29,833 nt of DNA from DATKMP01 sp035541775 (GTDB taxonomy: Bacteria; Bacteroidota; Ignavibacteria; UBA10030): contig DATKMP010000210.1 in the NCBI GenBank assembly GCA_035541775.1, positions 1 through 29,833 on the forward strand, given 5' to 3'. This document shows positions 1 to 7,458 of this stretch, one piece after another. The position numbers and the translations under genes are program-made. Position 1 is the first letter of the stretch, and the number at the start of each line of letters is the position of its first letter. The notes below the pieces were generated by a model. That model was not told the DNA's origin, searched no databases, and was given only the letters and a program-made list of their open reading frames with translations.

Positions 1-528
1 TCGTTCAGCTATGACGATGGTTCCACAAGTTTGAATATCAATCCCAACAATGGTGCAGATGCTATGTCCGTTGCTATCAACGCGGGAACTGCGAATACCT
101 TCACCGGCATCACGCAGCTCAACAGCAGTTCCACCGTTACACCGAGTTCTCAAAATGGATACGCCTCCGGAACGATGAGCAACGTTTCGGTGGATACGAG
201 TGGAAAAATTGTTGGTACCTTTACCAATGGAACAGTGATGACGTTAGGAGAAGTGTTGCTGGCTAACTTTAATAACCCATCCGGTTTGGTGAAGACGGGA
301 GATAATCTGTACGATATTTCCGGCAATTCCGGTGAAGCGTCCATTGTTGAAGCCGGTGTTTCTACCAGTTCTACCATTCAATCCGGTTCATTAGAACAGT
401 CGAATGTAGATTTATCGGAACAGTTTACACAAATGATTATTGCTCAACGTGGATTTCAGGCAAACGCACGAGTGATAACCACCAGTGATGATTTTTTAAA
501 TGAATTAGTAAATCTGAAACGTTCTTAA
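1..528 (+). CDS. flgE: Flagellar hook protein FlgE, C-terminal part (5' end outside window)
   Basis: FlgE polymerises outside the cell into the hook, the universal joint between rod and filament. The window opens inside the gene; frame 1 is open from base 1 and gives 175 residues before the TAA at 526-528. The visible part ends with the classic axial-protein C-terminus: a stretch with GEVLLANFNNPSGL, then GSLEQSNVDLSEQF, then an IIAQRGFQANARVITTSD helix ending in a short NLKRS tail. FlgG shares such a C-terminus, but a separate clear FlgG lies at 18712, and the wording LANFNNPSGL is hook-like. The N-terminal ANNLAN segment and the D1/D2 domains are not visible. The gene is followed by a strong hairpin, so it probably closes an upstream hook operon. 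Confidence 0.9.
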   Translation, partial: SFSYDDGSTSLNINPNNGADAMSVAINAGTANTFTGITQLNSSSTVTPSSQNGYASGTMSNVSVDTSGKIVGTFTNGTVMTLGEVLLANFNNPSGLVKTGDNLYDISGNSGEASIVEAGVSTSSTIQSGSLEQSNVDLSEQFTQMIIAQRGFQANARVITTSDDFLNELVNLKRS

Positions 529-545
529 AATATGAGGTAACTATC

Positions 546-577
546 TCTTGAGGCGAATAAAAAAATTCGCCTCAAGA
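546..577 (+). terminator. Perfect 13-bp hairpin with A6 loop after flgE, possible terminator or mRNA 3'-end structure
   Basis: The arms TCTTGAGGCGAAT (546-558) and its exact complement (565-577) flank six A residues. The hairpin lies 17 bases after the flgE stop and 13 bases before the next start codon. No U-run follows the right arm on the plus strand, and none follows on the minus strand, so it is not a standard intrinsic terminator. It could still pause polymerase, protect the flgE mRNA 3' end or restrict ribosome access to the next gene. Confidence 0.5.
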
Positions 578-590
578 ATAGAAAAGAAAA

Positions 591-1817
591 ATGGAACAAA
601 AAGAACAAAATGACTCATTGCAGCATTCCATGGAGAATACGCAGTACCCGCTTGTTGTTGCTTTGGATGTTGATGATGAAACATTGCAACTGTTGCGTCT
701 TGAATTTGTCCAGCGTCGTGCACGGTTTTCAGCGTTTGCGCAAGGCGCGGACTTTCAAAAATTCATTGTACAAAGACGCATCGGTGTTTTTATCGTTGAG
801 CTGGTAGTCGATAGCCAATCGAACGTTGAATGGATAAAAAAAATGCATGTTCTTTTTCCCGACGTCGCGATTATTGTCATCAGTACCTATGATGAGAGGA
901 CGAAAGCCATAGATATTATCGGCACGGGCGATGCTCAATTTTATCTTATGAAGCCGTGCAAACAAAACGAAGTCGGCGCTTTGGCAGAGCAAGTGATCAA
1001 GAGGCAAATGGAGTTGCAGAATCAAAAACTTTCACAAACTCTATCGACCTTTAAAAATTTACCGATCCCTCAAAAATTTCAGAATCGTCTTAGTTATTTG
1101 CTGCACAAACCAGCGATTTCACTGAACGAAATTATTGTGGAAATAGAAAAGAACCCCGGGCTGGTTGCAAAAGTACTGCACATTGCAAATTCTGTACATT
1201 ACTGGACGCGCTCGCCCATTGTTTCGCTTCGGGAAGCGATCATTTTCATCGGTATCGAATATCTCGAAACATTAGTCATGGCGGTCGATGTCTTTGAAAA
1301 CATGGTCAATGTTGCACATCGTGATATCCGTGAACATTATGAAACGTTGTGGAATGGTTCTCTGCGCCGAGCGCTCGTCGCGAAACGGATTGCAGAAAAT
1401 TTCGATATGGTACGAGATGCCAGCGCGGTTCACGTCGCAGCGTTATTGCAAGATATCGGCTTGCTGGCACGATTGTGTTTGGAACCGGAAAAATATAGCG
1501 AGATGATTCATCTTGCAGCGAATGATCATATATCGCAATACGGCGCCGAACTACGAGTGTTTTCGACCACGCATGACGAATTGGGATCGGCATTGTTGAA
1601 TCGATGGAACTTTCCTCATGAAGTAATTTTTGCTGTTGCCAATCATCATGGCGAATCGTTCGGCGACCAGATTACTCAAGTTGTTCAAATTGCCGACGCG
1701 TTAGATCCTGTCGGTTGTATCGAGCCGCATGACGAAGCGCTATTCCCACAAATTATTGAATGGGGAGAACGATTTGGAGAAATGCTCGACTCGTTAAAAT
1801 CCCAAACAGTGACATAG
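591..1817 (+). CDS. Degenerate receiver + HDOD signalling protein (HDOD-1)
   Basis: A 408-residue cytoplasmic protein. Residues about 20-135 fold like a response-regulator receiver: the acidic patch (D26, D28, D29), a conserved S/T at the VISTY segment and the Lys of YLMKP (K121) are present. The phospho-acceptor position has Glu (E70, in VFIVEL) instead of Asp, so normal phosphorylation is unlikely. Residues about 150-350 are an HDOD domain (related to HD/HD-GYP, usually without activity), with EIEKNPGLVAKVL, IANSVHYW, TTHDELGSALLNRWNFP and ANHH. The HD pair reads QD (Q287-D288, in ALLQDIG), which argues against metal-dependent hydrolysis. The start at 591 has only a weak purine-rich leader; 630 is an alternative ATG. 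It is a clear tandem paralogue of the next gene. Exact role unknown; HDOD proteins in other bacteria affect motility regulation. Confidence 0.85.
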   Translation: MEQKEQNDSLQHSMENTQYPLVVALDVDDETLQLLRLEFVQRRARFSAFAQGADFQKFIVQRRIGVFIVELVVDSQSNVEWIKKMHVLFPDVAIIVISTYDERTKAIDIIGTGDAQFYLMKPCKQNEVGALAEQVIKRQMELQNQKLSQTLSTFKNLPIPQKFQNRLSYLLHKPAISLNEIIVEIEKNPGLVAKVLHIANSVHYWTRSPIVSLREAIIFIGIEYLETLVMAVDVFENMVNVAHRDIREHYETLWNGSLRRALVAKRIAENFDMVRDASAVHVAALLQDIGLLARLCLEPEKYSEMIHLAANDHISQYGAELRVFSTTHDELGSALLNRWNFPHEVIFAVANHHGESFGDQITQVVQIADALDPVGCIEPHDEALFPQIIEWGERFGEMLDSLKSQTVT

Positions 1818-1832
1818 AGAAAGAGAGTTCGT

Positions 1833-3062
1833 ATGGTTGAGATACAAGCGCAAAAACCGACGGAGTTATCTTCGCCGGAACTTATTCGTCCATCGATTCT
1901 TTTTATTATCGAAGATGAAGCACAGCTTCGGCGCACGCGAGAATTTTTTCGAAAAGAACGATTGCAACTATTTTTTTGCAACGTGTTTGAAGATGCGCTG
2001 AAACAGTTGCACAATACGCAGGTGGATCTGATCGTTTTAAAATCATCCCGCCCTTGGCTCGAGATTGTGCAATTATTGAAACAAGCTCAATCCATTCGCG
2101 ATGAAACGATGCGGCTGTTGATTGGTCCTGCCGGCTATGAAACCGACGCGTTGGATTGTATTGCGACGAATCTGATCCACCAATATATCATCAGTCCCTT
2201 GAACGACGAATCGTATCATAACATTATTTTGGATATGGTACGCGTTCAGCATGAAGCGCGCATGCGAAATTTAAGACTCAAACTTGCTTCGTTCCGAAGT
2301 CTTCCTGCTCCCCAGCGATTTCAATCGCGGTTACGCCAACTATTAGCGATGCGGGATATTTCGATCAATACGCTGGTACAAGAAATTGAAAAAAGCCCCG
2401 CGTTAGTTGCGAAAGTATTACAAGTAGCAAATTCTGTACACTATTGGACTCGTGTACCGATTGCCAAAATCCATGATGCTGTTTCCTTTATTGGCACTGA
2501 ACATATTGCTTCACTTGTTATGGCGATTGAAGTGTTTGATGCATTCGGATATTTCACCGTTCCCGATATTCGTGCGCATTATGAATTATTGTGGGAGCGT
2601 TCTTTGCGAAGAGCAAACATTGCAAAAAAAATTGCTGAAGAATGGAAGCAGCCAGATTTACATCCTCACATGGCTTACGTTGCTGCGTTGCTGCAAGATA
2701 TCGGCTTGCTGATACGGCTTTCGAATGAACCGCAGCGATATCTTCGAATGTTTCAAATAATGCGCGAGACGGGCGTTTCTTCGACGGAAGCCGAACTACA
2801 AGTGTTTTCCAATATGCACTATCATGTCGGCGGATTGGTATTACAAACATGGAATTTTCCTTCAGACATTGTGTTTGCCATTGCGCATCATCATAGCAGT
2901 TCCTTCGATGATCCACTGACGCAAACAATTCAAATTGCCGATGCGCTTTATACATCTGACATCTCTCATGCGCACGACCCTTCTCTTGATCCGATGATTG
3001 AAATTTGGCGATCGCGATTTGATTCTGCCGATAGCGCAGCATTGCTTTCGACGAAACTTTGA
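1833..3062 (+). CDS. Degenerate receiver + HDOD signalling protein (HDOD-2)
   Basis: A 409-residue paralogue of the preceding protein, 15 bases downstream with a purine-rich leader (gagaaagagag). Residues about 20-135 are a receiver-like domain starting SILFIIEDEAQ, which keeps the acidic pair E27-D28. It has Lys (K70, VLKSS) at the acceptor position and Ser (S121, IISPLN) in place of the invariant Lys, so it is a pseudo-receiver. The HDOD domain spans about 150-360, with EIEKSPALVAKVL, VANSVHYW, a QD pair (Q288-D289) in place of HD, and AHHH near the end. Similarity to HDOD-1 is strong across the HDOD part and weak in the receiver part, so the duplicates seem to have diverged on the input side. 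Last gene before the regulatory gap. Function unassigned; probably protein-protein signalling in motility control. Confidence 0.85.
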   Translation: MVEIQAQKPTELSSPELIRPSILFIIEDEAQLRRTREFFRKERLQLFFCNVFEDALKQLHNTQVDLIVLKSSRPWLEIVQLLKQAQSIRDETMRLLIGPAGYETDALDCIATNLIHQYIISPLNDESYHNIILDMVRVQHEARMRNLRLKLASFRSLPAPQRFQSRLRQLLAMRDISINTLVQEIEKSPALVAKVLQVANSVHYWTRVPIAKIHDAVSFIGTEHIASLVMAIEVFDAFGYFTVPDIRAHYELLWERSLRRANIAKKIAEEWKQPDLHPHMAYVAALLQDIGLLIRLSNEPQRYLRMFQIMRETGVSSTEAELQVFSNMHYHVGGLVLQTWNFPSDIVFAIAHHHSSSFDDPLTQTIQIADALYTSDISHAHDPSLDPMIEIWRSRFDSADSAALLSTKL

Positions 3063-3095
3063 TTCAATTTTAAAAATAATCGATAAAAATTTCCC

Positions 3096-3134
3096 TGTCT
3101 GTTGAACTTCAGACAATCTCCACCACGTGTCTGA
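3096..3134 (+). promoter_or_regulatory. Inverted/direct repeat cluster TGTCTG, candidate enhancer (UAS) for a sigma-54 activator
   Basis: TGTCTG (3096-3101) and CAGACA (3110-3115) form a dyad with 8 bases between. A third copy in the first orientation, TGTCTGA, lies at 3128-3134 and can also pair with TCAGACA (3109-3115). The dyad centre is about 155 bases upstream of the predicted start site of the sigma-54 promoter at 3235, a usual distance for NtrC-family enhancer sites. As RNA the same repeats could form two mutually exclusive hairpins, so an attenuator is the alternative reading. Confidence 0.4.
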
Positions 3135-3234
3135 TAATCACCAATTCACAAAATTATTTTTGCGATCCAACGCTTTTTTTTTGCAAAAATAGCCGCTCTT
3201 ATCAATAAAAATAACTCCAACACCATCAAGACCA

Positions 3235-3250
3235 TGGTACACGATTTGCC
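3235..3250 (+). promoter_or_regulatory. Sigma-54 (-24/-12) promoter upstream of fliL
   Basis: TGGTAC, five bases, TTGC: the invariant GG and GC dinucleotides sit at the correct sigma-54 spacing and the only core mismatch is T for C in TGGCAC. The predicted transcript start is near 3261, about 19 bases before the fliL ATG. This is in the only long gap of the window, exactly where a promoter for the fliL-to-flhA run is expected. A partial IHF-like match (TATCAA at 3200-3205, then A/T-rich) lies between it and the upstream repeats. Confidence 0.65.
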
Positions 3251-3279
3251 TTTCTTAAATAAAAAAGAGATCGAGTGTT

Positions 3280-3849
3280 ATGGCAAACGAACAAAATTTA
3301 CAACCACCCGCGGCAAATCAACCCGCCCGTCAACCGCTCACACAACCGGATGCACCGGTACCTGCACAGATACCTGCTGCATCGTCTTCTATTTCCTTTC
3401 AAAAAATTTTGATGATCGGCGTACCGGTATTCATCCTTCAAGTGGTCGTTATTTATTTTCTTATGGTTAAGGTTATTGCGAAACCTTCCGCCAGTTCGGA
3501 ACCGGCGTTATCCGCCGGAACAGAAAAGGCCGTCGCCGAAAGCGCAGAACTCAATCTCTTTGTTGTCAAAGATATTATTATCAATCCTGCCGGAACAAAC
3601 GGAGGCCGTTTTTTATTGGCAACGATCGGTGTTGACGTCAATTCACCGGAAGCGCTGCAAGAATTAAATAAAAAAGAAGTTCAGGTGCGAGATGTCCTGA
3701 ACACGGTCTTGACAGAAAAAACACTTCCGCAATTGATCGACGTTACACAACGCGGACAACTCCGAACAGAAATGGGGAAAAAAATTGGAGACATTCTCGT
3801 CTCCGGCAAAGTAAAAAATATTTATTTCAGCAAATTCATTATTCAGTGA
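3280..3849 (+). CDS. fliL: Flagellar basal-body-associated protein FliL
   Basis: FliL is a single-pass inner-membrane protein around the stators that supports motor torque. The 189-residue product has a Pro/Gln/Ala-rich cytoplasmic N-terminus (1-38), one membrane span (about 42-66, IGVPVFILQVVVIYFLMV) and a periplasmic FliL domain from about 90. That domain contains DIIINPAGTNGGRFLLATIGVDV, the first 20 residues or fewer of which are typical, and the terminal KVKNIYFSKFIIQ, matching the usual FliL ending. The ATG has a purine-rich leader (aagagatcgag). It is the first gene after the sigma-54 promoter, and fliM follows ten bases later. Confidence 0.95.
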   Translation: MANEQNLQPPAANQPARQPLTQPDAPVPAQIPAASSSISFQKILMIGVPVFILQVVVIYFLMVKVIAKPSASSEPALSAGTEKAVAESAELNLFVVKDIIINPAGTNGGRFLLATIGVDVNSPEALQELNKKEVQVRDVLNTVLTEKTLPQLIDVTQRGQLRTEMGKKIGDILVSGKVKNIYFSKFIIQ

Positions 3850-3859
3850 GAGATGGCCC

Positions 3860-4855
3860 GTGCCTGAAATCCTTTCTCAACAAGAAATAGACAGTTTATT
3901 ATCTGGCATTCCGCTGGAGACAGTCGATACGAAAGTTGCGGCTGAAGAAAAGCCGGCAGGCCCGGAAATTATGACGTTCGATTTCCGATTGCCCAACCGG
4001 CTTTCCAAAAATCAACTCAGGACCTTGCAGGCGGTTCATGAAAGTTTTGGCGAAACCTTCAGTTCGTATCTCATTTCGCGCCTTCAAACCAACGTCAATA
4101 TTTCGGTTTCTTCCGTCGATCAGATATTTTATTCCGAATATGTGTTGTCGGTGCCGAGCCCGAGTTGTTTGTACATCGTTCGTATTATGGAATCGGATGC
4201 GTTTGCCATTATAGAACTCAGTCCACAGTTAGTGCTCGCGATGGTATCACGATTGCTCGGTGGACAAACGGAACAAGAAAAAAAATCTCGGCTGATTACG
4301 CGCATCGAACAACGTATTGCGAAAGGCATTGTGCAGCGCGGAATTGTCGATCTTCAAAAAGCTTGGAAAGCGATTGCAGATTTAAATTTTCAATTCGAGC
4401 GATATGAAACAGAAGGTGATTTTGCGCAGATCGTTCCGTTAAGCGAAATCGTTCTGGTCGTTTCGCTGGAACTGACCTTTGGCGAACAAAAATATTTGAT
4501 GAATTTGTGCTTTCCCACATTTGCCCTGGAACCCATTCTTGCAAAACTTAACCTGCAAAACATTGGCACACTCTCCGTCAATAAAACTGATGCCGAATGG
4601 ACCAATATCCTGAAACGGCAAGTGACTTCTACCGGCATCGAACTTGTCGGGCTGCTTGGCACGACGAATTTAACTTTGCGGGAATTAGTGGAATTAAAAC
4701 AGGGCGACGTCATTCGAACGAGCATCGGAGAAAATGTCGAAGCGCAGGTTCAGATTGGAAATAAAACGCGCTTTTGGGGGCGTGCCGGCGTCAACGACGG
4801 CCGGTTGGCATTAAAAATTACTCATACCATTGCAGACACACCATCAAAACAATGA
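3860..4855 (+). CDS. fliM: Flagellar motor switch protein FliM
   Basis: FliM forms part of the C-ring on the cytoplasmic face and binds phosphorylated CheY to change rotation. The 331-residue length is typical. The N-terminus carries the CheY-binding peptide LSQQEIDSLLSG (residues 5-16), the middle domain includes LLGGQTEQEKKSRLITRIEQ, and the C-terminal SpoA-like domain holds LRELVELKQGDVI with the terminal GRLALKIT. Translation starts at GTG (3860), the only start that retains the LSQ..EID motif. The intact peptide implies a CheY somewhere in the genome, although no chemotaxis gene is present here. Its TGA overlaps an in-frame ATG of the next gene. Confidence 0.97.
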   Translation: MPEILSQQEIDSLLSGIPLETVDTKVAAEEKPAGPEIMTFDFRLPNRLSKNQLRTLQAVHESFGETFSSYLISRLQTNVNISVSSVDQIFYSEYVLSVPSPSCLYIVRIMESDAFAIIELSPQLVLAMVSRLLGGQTEQEKKSRLITRIEQRIAKGIVQRGIVDLQKAWKAIADLNFQFERYETEGDFAQIVPLSEIVLVVSLELTFGEQKYLMNLCFPTFALEPILAKLNLQNIGTLSVNKTDAEWTNILKRQVTSTGIELVGLLGTTNLTLRELVELKQGDVIRTSIGENVEAQVQIGNKTRFWGRAGVNDGRLALKITHTIADTPSKQ

Positions 4856-4881
4856 TGGTAGTTTTAGAAGAAAGATCAATT

Positions 4882-5232
4882 ATGGAACAAACAAACGAAC
4901 AAGCTGCCGACGTCAACACACCAGCAGCGCCGCGTTCAGAGGAACCGTCGGTGTTGGGTGCCGAGAAAGACAAAAAATTAGAAATGCTGCTCGACCTGAA
5001 TTTGCCGGTATCGATTGAATTAGGCAGAACAAGTTTGCCGCTGCAAGAAATTCTTGCGTTTCAACGTGGGTCGGTGGTGGAATTTGAAAAGCTTGCCAGT
5101 GAGCCGGTAGATGTTCTCATCAATGGAAAAAAAATGGCGGAAGGCGAAGTTGTGGTGATCGAAAAACATTTCGGAATTCGTATCACCAATCTTGTCGATG
5201 CTTCGGAGCGCTTGAAAGGATTGGGAAAATAA
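4882..5232 (+). CDS. fliN: Flagellar motor switch protein FliN
   Basis: FliN forms the base of the C-ring with FliM and binds export components. The 116-residue product ends in a full SpoA domain (about 40-115): LLDLNLPVSIELGRTSLPL, GSVVEFEKLASEPVDVLING, GEVVVIEKHFGIRIT. Those blocks are diagnostic. I choose the ATG at 4882 because a purine-rich leader (gaagaaag) precedes it. The frame also has ATG codons at 4852 and 4855 overlapping the fliM stop, which would add ten residues and give direct coupling. fliO begins at the next base after the stop. Confidence 0.95.
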   Translation: MEQTNEQAADVNTPAAPRSEEPSVLGAEKDKKLEMLLDLNLPVSIELGRTSLPLQEILAFQRGSVVEFEKLASEPVDVLINGKKMAEGEVVVIEKHFGIRITNLVDASERLKGLGK

Positions 5233-5634
5233 ATGGGCTGGGTATTTCTTCAAACCATGTTGTCGCTGGCGGCAGTACTGGCTGTTATGGCGGCAGTGAT
5301 TTATGCGATGAAGCGCTGGCTGTTCGGTTCGCCGGCCAAACAGCAATTAGCCGTTCCAATCGATGTTCTTGGATATCGAGTATTGCAGCCGAAGCGATCG
5401 GTGTATGTGATTCAAGTGCTCGGCAAAACTATTGTTCTCGGTATGAGCGAAGCCGGCATGCAACCATTGTGTGAAATAGATGAAGAGACGTATGCCCGCC
5501 AAACGGAGTTCACGAGTAGCGGCAGCACGGAAATGTCGCCGTCATTTTTAAATTTTTTAAAACAGAACCTTGGAATGATGCGCACACAGCTCGGTTCAAA
5601 ATCGATTCGTCCAAATAATGGAACAGGAAAATAA
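5233..5634 (+). CDS. fliO: Flagellar export-apparatus assembly protein FliO
   Basis: FliO is a small membrane protein that helps assemble the FliP ring of the flagellar type III export gate. The 133-residue product has one N-terminal membrane span (about 4-25), then a basic turn (MKRWLF) and a cytoplasmic domain with VLGYRVLQPKRSVYVIQVLG and KTIVLGMSEAGM, the usual FliO pattern (lgprkslhlVevggr..llGvs). The start abuts the fliN stop without a gap. The C-terminal 45 residues are polar and poorly conserved in the family, as expected. The gene lies in the conserved fliN-O-P-Q-R order, which supports the call. Confidence 0.9.
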   Translation: MGWVFLQTMLSLAAVLAVMAAVIYAMKRWLFGSPAKQQLAVPIDVLGYRVLQPKRSVYVIQVLGKTIVLGMSEAGMQPLCEIDEETYARQTEFTSSGSTEMSPSFLNFLKQNLGMMRTQLGSKSIRPNNGTGK

Positions 5635-5636
5635 AC

Positions 5637-6407
5637 GTGCAGCTATTCAACAAACTCATAAAATGTTCTCTTCTTCTTCTTGTTTTGCTGTTCTGTGTAA
5701 CCGTCAGCAGTTACGCGCAGCAAAAACCGATTGCGATCCCGAAAATTTCTCTTGAAGTCGGAAAATCCAGCAATCCGCAGGATGTCGCCGTTACACTTCA
5801 AATTTTATTTTTGATGACTATTCTTTCGCTTGCGCCTGCGCTCTTTATTCTGACGACAGCATTCACGCGAATTATTGTCGTGTTCTATTTTTTAAAGCAA
5901 GCGATGGGAACGCCGCAAATGCCGCCGGCGCAGGTGTTGATCGGACTGGCGATGTTCCTGACGTTTTTTGTCATGGCGCCGACGTGGAATAAGGTGTACG
6001 ACACTGCGCTTCAACCGTATCTCAACAATAAGATGACGATGAATGATGCGTATGATCGCGGCGTTCAACCGGTTCGCGAATTTATGTTCAAACATACGCG
6101 CGAAGAAGACCTTGCACTCTTCGTGAAAATGTCCGAGGCGCCCAAGCCGGCAACGCGCGCCGATCTGCCAACCTACATTCTTGTTCCCGCGTTTGCTATC
6201 AGCGAACTGCGCGCCGGATTTCAAATCGGCTTTATTATTTTTATCCCGTTTATCATTATCGATATGGTTGTGGCCAGTGTCTTAATGTCGATGGGGATGA
6301 TGATGCTGCCGCCGGTAACGATCTCGCTGCCGTTTAAAATTTTATTGTTCATTCTGGTCGATGGCTGGCATCTCATCATCGGTTCACTGTTAGCAAGTTA
6401 TCAATAG
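5637..6407 (+). CDS. fliP: Flagellar export-gate protein FliP
   Basis: FliP is the main ring of the FliPQR export gate in the inner membrane. The 256-residue product begins with a cleavable signal peptide (about 1-27, ending SSYAQ), a known trait of FliP. Next come the family blocks TILSLAPALFILTTAFTRI, FFLK-type helix VFYFLKQAMGTPQMPP, and the C-terminal ISELRAGFQIGF and MMMLPPVTISLPFKILLF. The GTG at 5637 is chosen because it gives the full signal peptide directly after the fliO stop at 5634. fliQ starts eight bases after its stop. Confidence 0.97.
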   Translation: MQLFNKLIKCSLLLLVLLFCVTVSSYAQQKPIAIPKISLEVGKSSNPQDVAVTLQILFLMTILSLAPALFILTTAFTRIIVVFYFLKQAMGTPQMPPAQVLIGLAMFLTFFVMAPTWNKVYDTALQPYLNNKMTMNDAYDRGVQPVREFMFKHTREEDLALFVKMSEAPKPATRADLPTYILVPAFAISELRAGFQIGFIIFIPFIIIDMVVASVLMSMGMMMLPPVTISLPFKILLFILVDGWHLIIGSLLASYQ

Positions 6408-6415
6408 GTGGAACT

Positions 6416-6685
6416 GTGACGGAAGAATTTGTTATTCATTTAGTACGCGAATCATTTTATACACTCGTTCTTATTGCTTCGCCGGTATTGTTGGTTTCGA
6501 TGGTGGTAGGATTGGTGATTTCTATTTTTCAAGCGGCAACCTCGATTCAAGAATTTACATTGACGTTCGTTCCCAAATTAGTTGTCATTGCTATCGTGTT
6601 AGTTCTTTCGCTTCCGTGGATGATGGAAACGTTGATCACGTTCACCTTAACGTTGTTCAATCAAATACCGACGTTGGTGCATTAA
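6416..6685 (+). CDS. fliQ: Flagellar export-gate protein FliQ
   Basis: FliQ wraps around FliP/FliR in the export gate. The 89-residue length is exactly that of the family, with two membrane hairpin helices (about 14-38 and 50-75) and the conserved blocks VLVSMVVGLVISIFQAATSI and QEFTLTFVPKL. Translation begins at GTG (6416) after a ggtggaa leader. The stop TAA (6683-6685) shares its last base with the ATG of fliR. Confidence 0.97.
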   Translation: MTEEFVIHLVRESFYTLVLIASPVLLVSMVVGLVISIFQAATSIQEFTLTFVPKLVVIAIVLVLSLPWMMETLITFTLTLFNQIPTLVH

Positions 6686-7455
6686 TGTTTGAAGTGTACA
6701 CACAACAATTCATTTTGTTTCTCATGCTGTTCATCCGCATCATTGCCACGTTGACAACAGTGCCATTGTTTGGACATCAATCGATACCAGCGCAAACAAA
6801 AATTGGCTTAGGGCTGTTTGTAGCGTATGTGATGTACCCCATCACAGCCCATCAAGCAGCGGCAATCAATCAGCCGTTAGCCGGCATTGTCCTGATTGCC
6901 CTCAAAGAAACGCTGGTCGGCGTGTTGATCGGATTTACGCTTGGAATTGTCTTTGCGGGCGTTCGTTATGCCGGCGAATTGATTTCTTCTTCGATGGGCC
7001 TCAATGCCGCAAACATGTTCGACCCGGAAAGTACACAAAGTATGCCGGTGCTCGGCGAGTTTATGTATCTCATTACGTTGTTAATTTTCTTACTCATCAA
7101 CGGGCATCATTTTGTTTTCGAAGCATTGAATATCACGTTCAAAGCTGTCCCCATCGGATCGTTGACATTTTCTGATCCATTGATGCAATCCTTGATTCAT
7201 CTTACCGGAATGATGTTTGTGGTGGGAGTTAAAATTGCCGCCCCGGTGCTGGTGGCAATTTTTTTAACCAACTTGGGCTTATCCATTTTAGCCCGTGTTA
7301 TGCCGCAAGCCAATATTTTAATGATGAGCTTTCCGATTACCATCTCTGTCGGATTGCTCGTGCTTTTGTCATCAACACCATTGTTGATTGTTGTTTTTAA
7401 AAAACTGCTGCTGTCGTTTGAAGATAATATTATGGAATTGATTCGGTTGATGTAA
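6685..7455 (+). CDS. fliR: Flagellar export-gate protein FliR
   Basis: FliR closes the export-gate helix with FliP and FliQ. The 256-residue product is all membrane helices, starting FEVYTQQFILFLMLFIRI, with the conserved VPLFGHQSIPAQTKIGLG block, a GVRYAGELISSSMGLNAANMFDP block (shown here in part) and the C-terminal ANILMMSFPITISVGL. The start at 6685 overlaps the fliQ stop by one base. The frame is open further upstream into fliQ, but the family N-terminus matches this ATG. flhB follows after three bases. Confidence 0.97.
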   Translation: MFEVYTQQFILFLMLFIRIIATLTTVPLFGHQSIPAQTKIGLGLFVAYVMYPITAHQAAAINQPLAGIVLIALKETLVGVLIGFTLGIVFAGVRYAGELISSSMGLNAANMFDPESTQSMPVLGEFMYLITLLIFLLINGHHFVFEALNITFKAVPIGSLTFSDPLMQSLIHLTGMMFVVGVKIAAPVLVAIFLTNLGLSILARVMPQANILMMSFPITISVGLLVLLSSTPLLIVVFKKLLLSFEDNIMELIRLM

Positions 7456-7458
7456 GCT

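Noticed and set aside
3027..3034. GCCGATAG as a sigma-28 -10 box; similar GCCGATA words at 10310 and 18480
   Set aside because: No TAAA -35 element at the proper distance was found, and all lie within coding sequence. I see no convincing sigma-28 promoter in the window.
3162..3189. T9 run preceded by GCG/CGC as an intrinsic terminator after HDOD-2
   Set aside because: The stem would have only three pairs. The T-run and TTTTTGCAAAAA palindrome are more likely A/T-rich promoter-region DNA.
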